Source of the DNA: Gemmatimonadota bacterium
GTDB lineage: Bacteria; Latescibacterota; UBA2968; GCA-2709665
Assembly: GCA_028877215.1 (NCBI GenBank)
Contig: JAPPFJ010000027.1
Coordinates: 62,001 to 126,000, forward strand
DNA: 64,000 nt
Reading direction: 5' to 3'
Positions 25,707-34,636 of the stretch are shown one piece after another. Numbering within the stretch: position 1 is the stretch's first letter; each line of letters opens with the position of its first letter. Both the position numbers and the translations under genes were made by a program. The notes beneath the pieces were generated by a model. It was not told where the DNA came from, ran no database searches, and worked only from the letters and a program-made list of their open reading frames with translations.

Positions 25707-26723
25707 CTAGCGCAACGCCACATCGTGTGCATTCTCATCCGCCGCTCTCTGAATCTTCAGCACCGTTCTTGCGGCGCGAATCACCGATTCAGCACACCGT
25801 TCGCCCTCCTCGGCTTCGCCCCGGATATCCTCCAGGAATGCCTGAAGATACCCACCGGACCGATCTTCGGGTATCGATCGCGACTCCACCCGCTCCGAAT
25901 CCTTCCACGCAACCTGAATGGTATCCTGCGTCGTGCCTGCCTCGAGCACGCCATCCCGACCCCAGAACGTGTACCGCCAGTAGAACGGCAGTGAATATCC
26001 CGCCTTGTCCGGCATGAAGTACGACACGTCTCCAAGGACACCGCATCCATTGTCCATTGACAACATCATCTGCGCACCGTCTCGAAAGTGCGGAAACTCC
26101 GGCGCAAAGGCGTTCCAGCACCGGGCGGCGTTGACCGTCTCGAATTCCAGACCGGTTATCCACGGAAGACAGTCAATCGCATGGATGGCAAGGTCGTTAA
26201 TGGTCCCACCGTGCTTCCCCTCTTCAAAATACCAACCCGGCCTTGACCCCAGCAGTAGCGGATGCTGTCCGCCGAATGAAATCGCGTGGACCTCCCCGAT
26301 CGTACCCTGCCGAATCATGTTCCTCGCGCCGATGGTCTGTCCGTGATCCCGCATGGACAGCATGCAACCGACCGTCAGATTCCGCTCGCTGGCAATCCGC
26401 TCGAGTTCGTCGAGTTCGTCGAGGCAGGTACACAATGGTTTATCGACGATGACATGCTTTCCCTCGTCTAAGGCATGAATGGCCGCGCTGCCACGCCGCG
26501 CGAAGTACTCTCCGATTGCCACCACGTCACAATCCACTTCGTCCAACATCCGCTCGGAATCCGAATGCGTGACGTTTACTCCTGCGGCGGCTGCCGCCGC
26601 CCGCGCGGCATCGTCGGATTCGCAGGCAGCCACAACCTCCACGTCTTCGCGCCCGTTCGCACGCTTGTAAAGGTCGAGAATATGCCCATGACGAAATCCA
26701 ACGAAAGCAAACCGAACCGACAT
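25707..26723 (-). CDS. Gfo/Idh/MocA family oxidoreductase
   Basis: A 338-aa NAD(P)-dependent dehydrogenase: Rossmann start FAFVGFRHGHILDLYKRAN, catalytic Lys in VIVDKPLCTC, and the His pair region GTINDLAIHAIDCLPWITG. These enzymes oxidise or reduce sugars, inositols and related polyols. All key residues are kept, in contrast to the paralogue at 39952. GGAGGCGAT precedes the ATG. Monocistronic, divergent from the PhyH gene at 27071. Confidence 0.93.
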   Translation of the reverse strand: MSVRFAFVGFRHGHILDLYKRANGREDVEVVAACESDDAARAAAAAAGVNVTHSDSERMLDEVDCDVVAIGEYFARRGSAAIHALDEGKHVIVDKPLCTCLDELDELERIASERNLTVGCMLSMRDHGQTIGARNMIRQGTIGEVHAISFGGQHPLLLGSRPGWYFEEGKHGGTINDLAIHAIDCLPWITGLEFETVNAARCWNAFAPEFPHFRDGAQMMLSMDNGCGVLGDVSYFMPDKAGYSLPFYWRYTFWGRDGVLEAGTTQDTIQVAWKDSERVESRSIPEDRSGGYLQAFLEDIRGEAEEGERCAESVIRAARTVLKIQRAADENAHDVALR

Positions 26724-26833
26724 ATCGCCTCCTCGGAAACTCTTTGGTTCAAATCAGAGATATTAGCGAGAGCAGCAAATAGTTGACATCGACTGTACCT
26801 GCTACGGTGCAATGGAACTTGTCCAAACGGGGA

Positions 26834-26903
26834 CGCTGAGCTTGTCGAAGCGCCCGCGTTTCGGCACCCTTCTCCCTTCGCCGACCCTTCGACAAGCTCA
26901 GGG
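26834..26903 (-). repeat. REP-like palindromic repeat, copy 2
   Basis: A 14-bp perfect inverted pair (26837-26850 tgagcttgtcgaag with 26887-26900) encloses a 36-bp middle part. It is homologous to 2362-2432 in reverse orientation. It lies in the 347-bp gap between divergent genes; the rest of that gap holds a candidate -10 element and an AT-rich stretch at 26980-27030. Confidence 0.8.
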
Positions 26904-27015
26904 AGCGGTTCAGGTTGGCCGATTAATGTCGTGGAAAAGGTAAACTATCGGGTGCTCCCCGTAGTAGCTGTACAAAATCCAATATCATTATATATGGGGT
27001 TTCGATAAAACTTCT

Positions 27016-27021
27016 TATAAT
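27016..27021 (+). promoter_or_regulatory. Candidate -10 element upstream of the second PhyH gene
   Basis: A consensus TATAAT in an AT-rich segment 50 bp upstream of the PhyH start at 27071. No good -35 hexamer is seen at 16-18 bp spacing, so the promoter is only tentative. Confidence 0.35.
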
Positions 27022-27070
27022 ATACCACAGCGGTGTTACGTTTCCATCTACATCCGACAGAGGTGCCGAT

Positions 27071-27910
27071 ATGCCAAATCTACTAACTCGCCAGCAGCTC
27101 GCGTTTTTCGACACGTTCGGATATCTGTGCCTGTCCGGTCTGATGTCCGACATTATTGAAGACATCATCAGCGCTTTCGAGCAGGTCTGGGCGAACCGCG
27201 GTGGCGGGCACCATGGAAGGCCGCACGACGGAGAACGGCGATCATGCATCGTGCCGTTTATCGACCAGCACGAACGACTCTGCGCCCTTCTGGACGATCC
27301 CCGCATCAACGGACTGCTCGTCGACCTGCTCGGCGCCGACTACAACTACGTCGGTTCGGACGGCAACTACTACGCGGGCGATACCGTCTGGCATTCCGAC
27401 GGCTGGGGCAAGACCGTTCGTTTTGTCAAAATCGCCTTCTACCTCGATCCCCTGACCCGGAACACCGGCTGCCTGCGCGTTATCCCCGGAAGCCATATGC
27501 TGGACGATCGCTTCGCCCGTGCGGTCCAGGACCAGATCCGGGAATCCGGGCGAAACTGGGGCGTTCAGGGCGAAGACCTGATTCCGGGCGTCGCTTTGGA
27601 AACCCGGCCCGGTGATATCGCCGTCTTCAACCACAACCTGAAACACGCCGCTTTCGGCGGCAGCCCCCGGAGACGGATGTTTACCATCAACTGTTCACAG
27701 CGCTTTCCCGAGGAGAGAATCGAGGACTTCAAGAATTACATTTCCGGTCACGCCCGATTCTGGATTGACCGTCTTTACAGCGAGACCATGGTCGCAACCG
27801 CCGGCCCCGAACGCAGAATCCATCTCGAGCAGGGCATGGCGCACGACGGCCACCTGGCGGAACTGGCCGACAGAGCTCGGAAAGAGATGCCAGAGCCGTC
27901 GCGCGGATGA
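27071..27910 (+). CDS. Phytanoyl-CoA dioxygenase (PhyH) family protein
   Basis: 279 aa. Fe(II) ligands HxD in TVWHSDGW (about residues 107-109) and the distal His and 2-oxoglutarate Arg in NHNLKHAAFGGSPRRRMF. It begins with the usual LTRQQLAFFDTFGYLCL helix. Substrate unknown. GAGGTGCCGAT precedes the ATG. It shares the family but little sequence with the other two copies in the window, so each probably acts on a different compound. Confidence 0.9.
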   Translation: MPNLLTRQQLAFFDTFGYLCLSGLMSDIIEDIISAFEQVWANRGGGHHGRPHDGERRSCIVPFIDQHERLCALLDDPRINGLLVDLLGADYNYVGSDGNYYAGDTVWHSDGWGKTVRFVKIAFYLDPLTRNTGCLRVIPGSHMLDDRFARAVQDQIRESGRNWGVQGEDLIPGVALETRPGDIAVFNHNLKHAAFGGSPRRRMFTINCSQRFPEERIEDFKNYISGHARFWIDRLYSETMVATAGPERRIHLEQGMAHDGHLAELADRARKEMPEPSRG

Positions 27911-28001
27911 GCAGCGCGGGCGGCGATGACGACGGTTTCAGTGGTCATTCTGGTTTCGCCAGGCAAGGGGTACCATTCCAGGACGGAACCGGTTTAGTGG
28001 C

Positions 28002-28205
28002 TCATTGAAGGAGGGATTTAAACAGCGGAACAACGACGCACGCCAGGACAACGCCAAGCGTCCATTTAATCAGCTTGATGTCGCTTTGCATAGCTGAAAG
28101 CTTCTGCTCGAAGTCGGCGATTTCTTCGGCAGCTTCGCTGGCGGCTTCCTCCGGTGCCCCGGCGGCGACCAGAGCGGCGTATGTCTTCGAAAGCATGATC
28201 GGCAT
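28002..28205 (-). CDS. Small coiled-coil membrane protein, 67 aa
   Basis: Begins MPIMLSKTYAALVAAGAPEE, continues with an acidic heptad-like coiled coil (EAAEEIADFEQKLSAMQSDI) and ends in one membrane span (about residues 46-63). This is the layout of DUF1640/CCDC90-like small proteins, which occur with mobile elements and chromosomal loci alike. GGAAAGGAAAAG just before the ATG is a strong ribosome site and supports a real gene. No function is known. Confidence 0.7.
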   Translation of the reverse strand: MPIMLSKTYAALVAAGAPEEAASEAAEEIADFEQKLSAMQSDIKLIKWTLGVVLACVVVPLFKSLLQ

Positions 28206-28395
28206 TTCTTTTCCTTTCCATTAAATGTCTGGAAATGATGCAATTTTCGTGACGTGCAGGTCATTAAGGCCACGTTCATTCGTCAGGTGCCAATACTAGA
28301 AGATACACACGTGTCTCCTGTTTGAAAAGATAGTTGATCGTTCACGCACGTCAGTTGTACGGGATTTTTTCGGACTTGACCTGTCGTAAGAAGTG

Positions 28396-29658
28396 TTATT
28401 CGATATACCCGAGATTTCTCAATCTTGCTGCCAGAATGTCGGCTTCGGCCTGCGTGGTTTCCTGCGCCTGGAGGTGCTTGTAATTGGATCCGCTCGTTAT
28501 CTCGTTTCGGGCATGTCTATAGGGTCCGGGATCTTCGCATTGCATCTCCGCACCGCTGAACACGTCACGCAGCACATAATCTCCAGCGTCAAGTCGTTCT
28601 CTGTAGAAGACCCTTCCGTCCGTGACGGACCACATGCGCAGGCCGTCCTCGTCCCGTTTCAGTTCCACGCCGTCCATCGCCACGCGTGACGTCACGCGAT
28701 TGCGGTCCGCTTGCAAATTGCCCGCGTTCAGGAATCCGACGCCGTAAAGGTTGTCGAGTTCCGAATACACCCATCGATCGCGATAAGAACCCCCGTTGTC
28801 GCGCAAGTCACGGCCATATCCTTTATAATCTACCGAAAGCCCGGCGAGGTTTACGATTGTGGGGAACAGATCGATCGTCGCAAGGGGCCCCCGCGGTAAT
28901 TTCAGTCCATCGTGTCCGGGAAGGGAAACCAGCAGCGGGACGTGGATCACATTCTCGTGCAACAGGTCCCCGTGCGCCAACCCCTCCTTGCAGAACCCCT
29001 CTCCGTGATCGCCCAGGATAAACACCGCCCATTCATCAAGATTCACGCGCTTCAGGATCTCCACGAGCAGGAACTCCTGCACGTGCGTCGCCGCGGCGTA
29101 GTAAAACCGGAGCGCCTCCTGCACCCGGCCGGCGTCAATCAGGGCCTTCAGATTCGGCGTTCCGGGAATCCCCCTCGCTCCATAGCCGCCATGCGTATAC
29201 CAGAAGTGCAAGAAACAGAACCGCGGCCGGTCTTCTCCTTCGAATGCCGAATGTAACAGGTCTTCCAACGAACCGAGATGCTGATCCGTCGCGTTGGGAT
29301 CCATGGGTCCGATATAACGCTCGTAGTCCAGAAAACGGAACACGTCCGTCCGCTCGGAGCGGCCATGGATTTCATACCCCGCATCCGAGAAAAGCTGAAA
29401 CAGATTCGGAATCCCGGCGAACATCTTCAGATAGGTCTGCCCGCACAGCCCATGCTCAAACGGGTACAACCCGGTAAACATGGATGTGTGAGACGGGCGC
29501 GTGGCAGGGGCCGTCACGAAAAAACGCTCGGCGAACGCATAATCCCTCGTCAACAGGTCGAATTTGGGCGTATTCAACCGGGGATTGACCCGGCTCACCG
29601 AATCGTACCGGAGGCAGTCGACGGATATGAGCAGGAATTTGTCAACCGGATGACTCAT
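28396..29658 (-). CDS. Sulfatase-fold hydrolase with Thr at the nucleophile site
   Basis: A 420-aa alkaline-phosphatase-superfamily protein. Metal-binding Asp in ISVDCLRYDS and ILGDHGEGF and the His in LAHGDLLHEN are present. The sulfatase consensus C/S-x-P-x-R, where Cys or Ser becomes formylglycine, reads T53-R-P-S-H57 (APATRPSHTSMFTG) instead, so formylglycine cannot form. It may be a phosphatase or phosphodiesterase-type member using Thr, or a sulfatase-like protein of unknown chemistry. No signal peptide, so probably cytosolic. ATG 29658 is chosen at the conserved N-terminus. Confidence 0.83.
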   Translation of the reverse strand: MSHPVDKFLLISVDCLRYDSVSRVNPRLNTPKFDLLTRDYAFAERFFVTAPATRPSHTSMFTGLYPFEHGLCGQTYLKMFAGIPNLFQLFSDAGYEIHGRSERTDVFRFLDYERYIGPMDPNATDQHLGSLEDLLHSAFEGEDRPRFCFLHFWYTHGGYGARGIPGTPNLKALIDAGRVQEALRFYYAAATHVQEFLLVEILKRVNLDEWAVFILGDHGEGFCKEGLAHGDLLHENVIHVPLLVSLPGHDGLKLPRGPLATIDLFPTIVNLAGLSVDYKGYGRDLRDNGGSYRDRWVYSELDNLYGVGFLNAGNLQADRNRVTSRVAMDGVELKRDEDGLRMWSVTDGRVFYRERLDAGDYVLRDVFSGAEMQCEDPGPYRHARNEITSGSNYKHLQAQETTQAEADILAARLRNLGYIE

Positions 29659-29685
29659 AGCCAATCGGGATTTGCATGGATGCAC

Positions 29686-29810
29686 AGGATCAAAACCGAT
29701 CAGGATTAACTGGATGAACAGGATTAAGCAGGATTAAAACCAGGAGCAAGATCAAAACCGATCAGGATTGACAGGATCAGAAACAATAGGCAAGATCAGA
29801 ATCTGGAAGA
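29686..29810. repeat. Caggattaa-type degenerate repeats
   Basis: A 20-bp perfect direct repeat gatcaaaaccgatcaggatt occurs at 29688-29707 and 29750-29769, within a run of (a)caggatta(a) units. A similar fragment (aaacaggattaacagg) lies at about 48087. With the MITE-like element after it, this fills the 426-bp gene-free interval. Confidence 0.8.
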
Positions 29811-29868
29811 CTCTAATTAAGTCCACAATTCGCCATTTGGCAAGTACATCGATTCCGATTTATTCATA

Positions 29869-30031
29869 GGAAGTTGTTTTAAAATTACCGGTGAGTTCCC
29901 GAGCGCGAGCGAAAAAGCGGCGGTCAAGGCGGGAAAACCCGCCCATATTTGTCTATACGGGCGGGTTTGACCAACGCCGACCTGCGCTTTTGCAGCCGTG
30001 CGAAGACCGCTGGGAATTTTAAGACAGCTTC
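29869..30031 (+). mobile_element. 163-bp MITE-like element, copy 1
   Basis: The termini ggaagttgttttaaaatt and aattttaagacagcttc are imperfect inverted repeats, and TA lies directly outside or within one base of each end. The same 163-bp sequence, about seven mismatches by my count, is found in opposite orientation at 39777-39939. It has no coding capacity and an internal gggcgggt-type hairpin. It ends 5 bp before a good promoter for the following gene cluster. Confidence 0.88.
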
Positions 30032-30035
30032 TAGG

Positions 30036-30063
30036 TTGACATCCGCCGGTTCGGGTTTATCAT
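30036..30063 (+). promoter_or_regulatory. Sigma-70-type promoter of the polysaccharide cluster
   Basis: TTGACA (30036-30041), 16 bp, TATCAT (30058-30063), 21 bp before the ATG at 30085. The spacing and -35 are near consensus. It directly abuts the right end of the MITE-like element, so insertion may have shaped the present promoter. The leader would be only about 15-25 nt. Confidence 0.65.
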
Positions 30064-30084
30064 GTTGCAGGCCCCTCATTCCTG

Positions 30085-31173
30085 ATGACCGATATGAACT
30101 CGACAGAGCGCGGCTTTGACCTGCGCGGCACCCTCGAGTGCGGATGGAACCTCTTTTTTCGAAAGGGGTACTCGAATCACGCCCGGGACATCTCCGTCAA
30201 CCGGGCCCACTTAGACCACCTCGCCGAGTCCGGCCTGAATCGGCTCGTGGTATTCTGGACCAACGCGCGGGGCTTCAACGACGCCTGGCATGAAGCGGTC
30301 GAATATGCCCATAACGCCGGTCTCAAGCTCATTCGCGCGATGTACGGATTCAGCGGAGGCGGATCCGAGTACACCATGGCCGAACCGGACGCACCGCCGC
30401 ACCTGCTAAAGCCCAGCGCCAGAGGACCGGATACGGCATTGTGCCCCCACGACGCCGAGGCTCGCGCCTGGATGGGCCGCATTGTCGCTGAACGCCTGGC
30501 GCCGGGCGTGGACGGCATCGATATTGAACCCGCGCGGGATATCGGCCGCAACTGTATCTGCGAGAAATGCCGGGCCCTCCGCCCCTTTCAGTGGGACGCG
30601 CTCGTGGTCGATATTCTCACGGAACGCATCAGGGCGCTCAAGCCGGACGCCGAAATCCTTCTGCACCTGAGTATGCCGCCCGACAAACCCGGAAAACTGC
30701 AGATGTCTCGCGACCTCCGGTGTCTGCCGGAATCCATCAGCCACATCTTCGCGTGGGGCGCGGACGACGAAACAAGCCTCGTCGACTGGCTGGACGCGGA
30801 TACAAGATTCGTACACTTCGCCAAACTCGGTCGTGTCCTCCTGTTTCCGGATGGCACGCCGGCAGGAATTCCCGTACACGAGCGTGTCGCCCGCACCTTT
30901 CGCTGGTGCAGACTCGCCGCACAGCGAGGCAAGACCGGCTATTTGTTCGACTACCGCATCTTCGGCGGCAGAGAATGGCAGGGGCACGAGACCGATGTTC
31001 CGCATACACGGTATACCGGCAAACGGCCCGCCTCCATAGCCCTCATGGGTGAGGCCATGAACCGTCCCTGTCTGGATGAGGACGAGCGGCGCGAACTCAT
31101 TGCCCGGCTAAAGGTCGAATGCGACTGGGACCTGGAAGATCCCGTGCGCTTTTACAAATCACCCACCGCATAG
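30085..31173 (+). CDS. Putative TIM-barrel glycoside hydrolase-like protein
   Basis: 362 aa with no signal peptide. The layout is that of a TIM barrel: LAESGLNRLVVFWTNARGF, AHNAGLKLIRAMYGF, then VDGIDIEPARDIGRNCICEKCRAL. That pattern, an acidic strand end followed by CxCxxC, is typical of alpha-glucuronidase/DUF4838-like barrels, and ILLHLSMPP and FAWGADDE follow. The acidic residues in DIEP are candidate catalytic or metal ligands. The substrate is unknown. It is the first gene after the promoter at 30036 and 18 bp before the membrane protein gene, so both belong to one operon. ATG 30094 is an alternative start. Confidence 0.6.
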   Translation: MTDMNSTERGFDLRGTLECGWNLFFRKGYSNHARDISVNRAHLDHLAESGLNRLVVFWTNARGFNDAWHEAVEYAHNAGLKLIRAMYGFSGGGSEYTMAEPDAPPHLLKPSARGPDTALCPHDAEARAWMGRIVAERLAPGVDGIDIEPARDIGRNCICEKCRALRPFQWDALVVDILTERIRALKPDAEILLHLSMPPDKPGKLQMSRDLRCLPESISHIFAWGADDETSLVDWLDADTRFVHFAKLGRVLLFPDGTPAGIPVHERVARTFRWCRLAAQRGKTGYLFDYRIFGGREWQGHETDVPHTRYTGKRPASIALMGEAMNRPCLDEDERRELIARLKVECDWDLEDPVRFYKSPTA

Positions 31174-31191
31174 CGTATTCCTTTTATCTCC

Positions 31192-33159
31192 ATGCCTCCT
31201 ACTTCCAATCCTCTCATTGCCTATCATTCCGCGTCCGCGTCAGAACCCGCCAGACGTGGCGTCACGCTCCGATCCATCCTTCTGGCCGTGCTCGTCTCCG
31301 TCGGGGCGTGCGTCTGGGTCAACTACATCGAGTACGTCATCCACGCTTCCCGCATGACCCTCAGCCACTTCCCGATGGGGTCGCTGATGACCTACCTCAC
31401 CCTTGCCCTGATCCTCAATCCGCTTTGCAGGAAACTCGCCGCGAGATATGCGCTCTCGCCCACCGAACTCAAGGTTACCCTGGCCGGCGGCTTGGTCGGC
31501 GGCGCCATCCCTTCGGTCGGACTGACAGGTTATTTCCTGGGTGCAATTGCCGCGCCGTACTATTTCGCAACGCCGGAAAACCAGTGGGGCGAGTTCTTCC
31601 ACCCCTACATTCCCCAATGGCTGGCGCCGCGCAACGTCAACCATGCCTTGGACCACCTTTTCGAAGGCGGCCCGCCCGGCATGGACATTCCCTGGGAGGT
31701 CTGGTACATTCCCCTGGCCGCGTGGATGGCGTTGATCACGGCCCTCTTTGTGGCCTCCACCAGCCTTTCCGTCATACTTCGACGCCAATGGGTGGAGAGC
31801 GAACGGCTGAGTTACCCGATCCTGCGCCCGGTCCTGGATCTCACCGACCGCGAGAAGCCCGGTTTTACAAGGCGTTTCTGGATCGGCTTCGCCATTGCGC
31901 TGGGGATCATCAGCTGGAACATGATCCACTACTTCGTACCCGGATTTCCGCAGATTCCCAATATTCGCTGGGGTCCCTGGGTGCATTTCGAACGATACTT
32001 CCCCGGTATCTGGACCCGCATCAACATGTTCACCATCTCCTTCGCCTACTTCGCAAACATCGACGTCCTCTTCAGCCTGTGGTTCTTCTGCGTTCTCTTC
32101 ATCCTGCGCAGCGGCATCCTCAATCGATACGGCTTTAACGCCAGCAGTACCTATACGACAACGGGCGAGTTTGCATGGCTTCAACTCGGCGGATTCGTCA
32201 CGCTGGTTGGCTGGGGATTGTGGATCGCGCGACACCACCTGAGATCCGTGATGAGGATCGCCATTGGCCGAAGCGCGCCTCTGGACGATGCCGACGAAAT
32301 GATGAAATACCGAACCGCTGTTCTGGGTTTCATCCTGAGTACGCTCTTCGTCATATTCTGGTTCTGGCGGGCCGGTATGGGGATTGGCGTTGCATGTCTG
32401 TCCGTTCTGGCGACTCTGATCATTTTTCTGGGCGTTTCCCGTATCGTGGCCGAAGTCGGCCTGGTCTTCGTCTGCACGCCGATTGGCCAGCAGGAAATCG
32501 TTACCCGGCTGATCGGGCCGAGGAATCTCTCCGGGCCGAGCCTCACTGTCCTGGCCTTTTCGAACGCGCTTACCTCGTTCGGAAAGGGCCTGTTCATGCC
32601 CTCCGTCGTTCACGCCACAAAAATCGCCGACCTCTGCCCTCGCGAGGACCGTCCCCGTGTGCTGACCGCGATATTCCTGGCGTTTGCCGCGGGCGTGGTT
32701 GCGTCCATCGCCTATACCCTCTACCTGGGATACACCCACGGCGCGTACAATTTCAACGACTTCCCGTTCACGCGATACAGCCGGAGCGGCTTTGCGAATG
32801 CGCTCTCGAAAATGAAGGACCCGGCGGTCGAGACAAGCATCCGACCCATATTGCTGGGCATCGGGGCAGCCGCGATGTCCATCCTCACGTTCCTCAAATA
32901 CCGCTTCCCCTGGTGGCCGCTTCATCCGGTAGGCTTCGCGATCGCCGGCATCTCGTACGTACACTTTTCCACTTTTTCGGTGTTTATCGCATGGTGCATC
33001 AAATTCATCATCCTGCGTATCGGCGGGGCGGCGCTGTACAGGCGCTATATCCCGTTTTTTCTGGGGATATTGACGGGTTATACGACCGGCGTGGGGCTTT
33101 CCCTTGTCGTGGATATCGTCTGGTTCCCCGGGGCGGGCCATTCGATTCATGGGTATTGA
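31192..33159 (+). CDS. Polytopic membrane protein, DUF6785/DUF6784-like
   Basis: 655 aa with a dozen or more hydrophobic segments across the whole length. Loop sequences WVESERLSYPILRPVLDL, NRYGFNASSTYTTTGEFAWLQLGG and FNDFPFTRYSRSGFA recall the DUF6785/DUF6784 proteins described in Poribacteria, Planctomycetes and Verrucomicrobia-type genomes, which resemble OPT-type transporters. It could import the oligosaccharides that the neighbouring hydrolases process, but that rests only on context. A 648-codon open frame on the other strand is a shadow. Confidence 0.72.
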   Translation: MPPTSNPLIAYHSASASEPARRGVTLRSILLAVLVSVGACVWVNYIEYVIHASRMTLSHFPMGSLMTYLTLALILNPLCRKLAARYALSPTELKVTLAGGLVGGAIPSVGLTGYFLGAIAAPYYFATPENQWGEFFHPYIPQWLAPRNVNHALDHLFEGGPPGMDIPWEVWYIPLAAWMALITALFVASTSLSVILRRQWVESERLSYPILRPVLDLTDREKPGFTRRFWIGFAIALGIISWNMIHYFVPGFPQIPNIRWGPWVHFERYFPGIWTRINMFTISFAYFANIDVLFSLWFFCVLFILRSGILNRYGFNASSTYTTTGEFAWLQLGGFVTLVGWGLWIARHHLRSVMRIAIGRSAPLDDADEMMKYRTAVLGFILSTLFVIFWFWRAGMGIGVACLSVLATLIIFLGVSRIVAEVGLVFVCTPIGQQEIVTRLIGPRNLSGPSLTVLAFSNALTSFGKGLFMPSVVHATKIADLCPREDRPRVLTAIFLAFAAGVVASIAYTLYLGYTHGAYNFNDFPFTRYSRSGFANALSKMKDPAVETSIRPILLGIGAAAMSILTFLKYRFPWWPLHPVGFAIAGISYVHFSTFSVFIAWCIKFIILRIGGAALYRRYIPFFLGILTGYTTGVGLSLVVDIVWFPGAGHSIHGY

Positions 33160-33174
33160 ACGTATGCGGGGGTT

Positions 33175-33201
33175 GGGCGCCCACAAGGGACGCCCCTACA
33201 A
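33175..33201 (-). repeat. Dispersed 27-bp intergenic repeat, copy B
   Basis: gggcgcccacaagggacgcc continuing cctacaa: the reverse complement of copy A at 14057. It lies 15 bp after the membrane protein stop. Confidence 0.85.
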
Positions 33202-33350
33202 GGTGAGGAGGAGTCGATCAGGGCGGAAGGTCCAGCGACCGTGCCACGAATCGCCAGTTTGCGATACCAGATCGAGCACCCTCAGTCGGCCACGCCGCAA
33301 GTTGGCAATTCGCGGTACATGTGACGACCCGGTATTCGGGAGATGCTGTT

Positions 33351-34589
33351 GTGGTTGACATCCGTCATACGTTCAACTGGCACGACGTCCACGGGAACCA
33401 GGACTATATTTTCGGCGAGGATGGATACCTTAAGATGGACGGGTCGAGGACGCCCGTTCAGTGTTTCCGTGAACTCAAAGAGAAGATCACCGACCGCGCC
33501 GGCTCGCTTGAACTGGCCATGCGGGTTGTACTCGACGAGCCGGAGTACCACACGCTCTACACCCTTCGGCTTTATGACAGCACGGACCGCCCTGCCATCG
33601 TATGTCATATCCGGAGGGACGGCTGCCTGCTGTTCCAGGGCGATAACGGGTTTCTTGACTCGGGCAGGGTACTCACGTTTCAGGGCAACGCTCCTTTCAA
33701 CGATCGGACCAGGCGTAAATGGTACGTCGTCGAATCCGACGAACACGTCTACACGTTCGAAGGCTTCGACTTCTCAAGCCAGACTGCCGTCTTTCTTCTG
33801 GACGGCGAACGACCTGTCACCGTACCCTTCCGCAACTGGGTACGGGACATCGCAAGATTGGAAATCGGGACGGGCGGCGTCGGTATCGGCCGGCGTATCC
33901 GCGTCAGGCACGTAAGGCAATCGGTCGGCGGCAACCAGATCGACCGGGAAGATCACCCGCTTTACTGGAAACCGATCCCGCCGCCACGGGACGGAGAACC
34001 GGACGACAATGTCTGCGAGAGCAGGCTCAGACCCGTTCAGAATCGATGGCTTGAACTCATCACACGGTACGGGTTCGTGACCACGACCTTTCCCGTTATT
34101 CCCAGGGGCACGCTGGAATTCGAAGTCAAGTCGCCGGACGTATCCGCTGAAGCCTGCATCCTGCTTGGCGAGTACGACGGATCCATCAAGTGTTTCCGAA
34201 AAATCCAGACGGGAATCCTGACAGACCGCATGACCGTTGCAACCGGCCATCCAACGCCCGGTTTCAACACGTTTGATAATTCAATCGTTCCCGAAAACGA
34301 CCGGGCATACCGGTTCAAAATCGCATGGGATGCGGAAACAAATAAGCAGAAGATCTGGATAGACGACGTGCCGCAGCGATACCAGGGCGAGACGGAAATC
34401 GAAATCGACGGCCTCTGGGGAAAAGAAAACCGCATGATCCGCGGCATCGACACGATCTCTCTACACCCCGGCCTGCTGGGGGCCGCGCGGCTCACTTCCA
34501 TCCAGAAAGCGGAAGGCAGAAAGCTGGAGAATCCGCCGGAGCCCCTCCGGACGTGGTGGGGAAACTTCAGGCTTCGCGCCCTGGACTGA
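33351..34589 (+). CDS. Hypothetical protein with two beta-sandwich-like halves
   Basis: 412 aa, mostly alternating beta strands. The N-terminal half (about 1-200) contains VRRKWYVVESDEHVYTFEGF-like strands (RKWYVVESDEH), and the C-terminal half (about 215-412) has FEVKSPDVSAEACILLGEYD and FKIAWDAETNKQKIWIDDV, a pattern typical of concanavalin/LamG-like jelly rolls. No signal peptide or catalytic motif is evident. A carbohydrate-binding or lyase role is suggested only by fold impression and by the heparinase gene 47 bp downstream. Start uncertain: GTG 33351 has GGGAG eight bases upstream; GTG 33321 is in frame. Confidence 0.55.
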   Translation: MVDIRHTFNWHDVHGNQDYIFGEDGYLKMDGSRTPVQCFRELKEKITDRAGSLELAMRVVLDEPEYHTLYTLRLYDSTDRPAIVCHIRRDGCLLFQGDNGFLDSGRVLTFQGNAPFNDRTRRKWYVVESDEHVYTFEGFDFSSQTAVFLLDGERPVTVPFRNWVRDIARLEIGTGGVGIGRRIRVRHVRQSVGGNQIDREDHPLYWKPIPPPRDGEPDDNVCESRLRPVQNRWLELITRYGFVTTTFPVIPRGTLEFEVKSPDVSAEACILLGEYDGSIKCFRKIQTGILTDRMTVATGHPTPGFNTFDNSIVPENDRAYRFKIAWDAETNKQKIWIDDVPQRYQGETEIEIDGLWGKENRMIRGIDTISLHPGLLGAARLTSIQKAEGRKLENPPEPLRTWWGNFRLRALD

Positions 34590-34636
34590 CGGCCGGCCTG
34601 CGGCACGCGGATGTTTGACGTCGACAAGAGGCCGAT

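Noticed and set aside
31240-33186. 648-codon open frame on the minus strand
   Set aside because: Antisense to the DUF6785-like membrane gene; composition is typical of a shadow of hydrophobic codons in GC-rich DNA.
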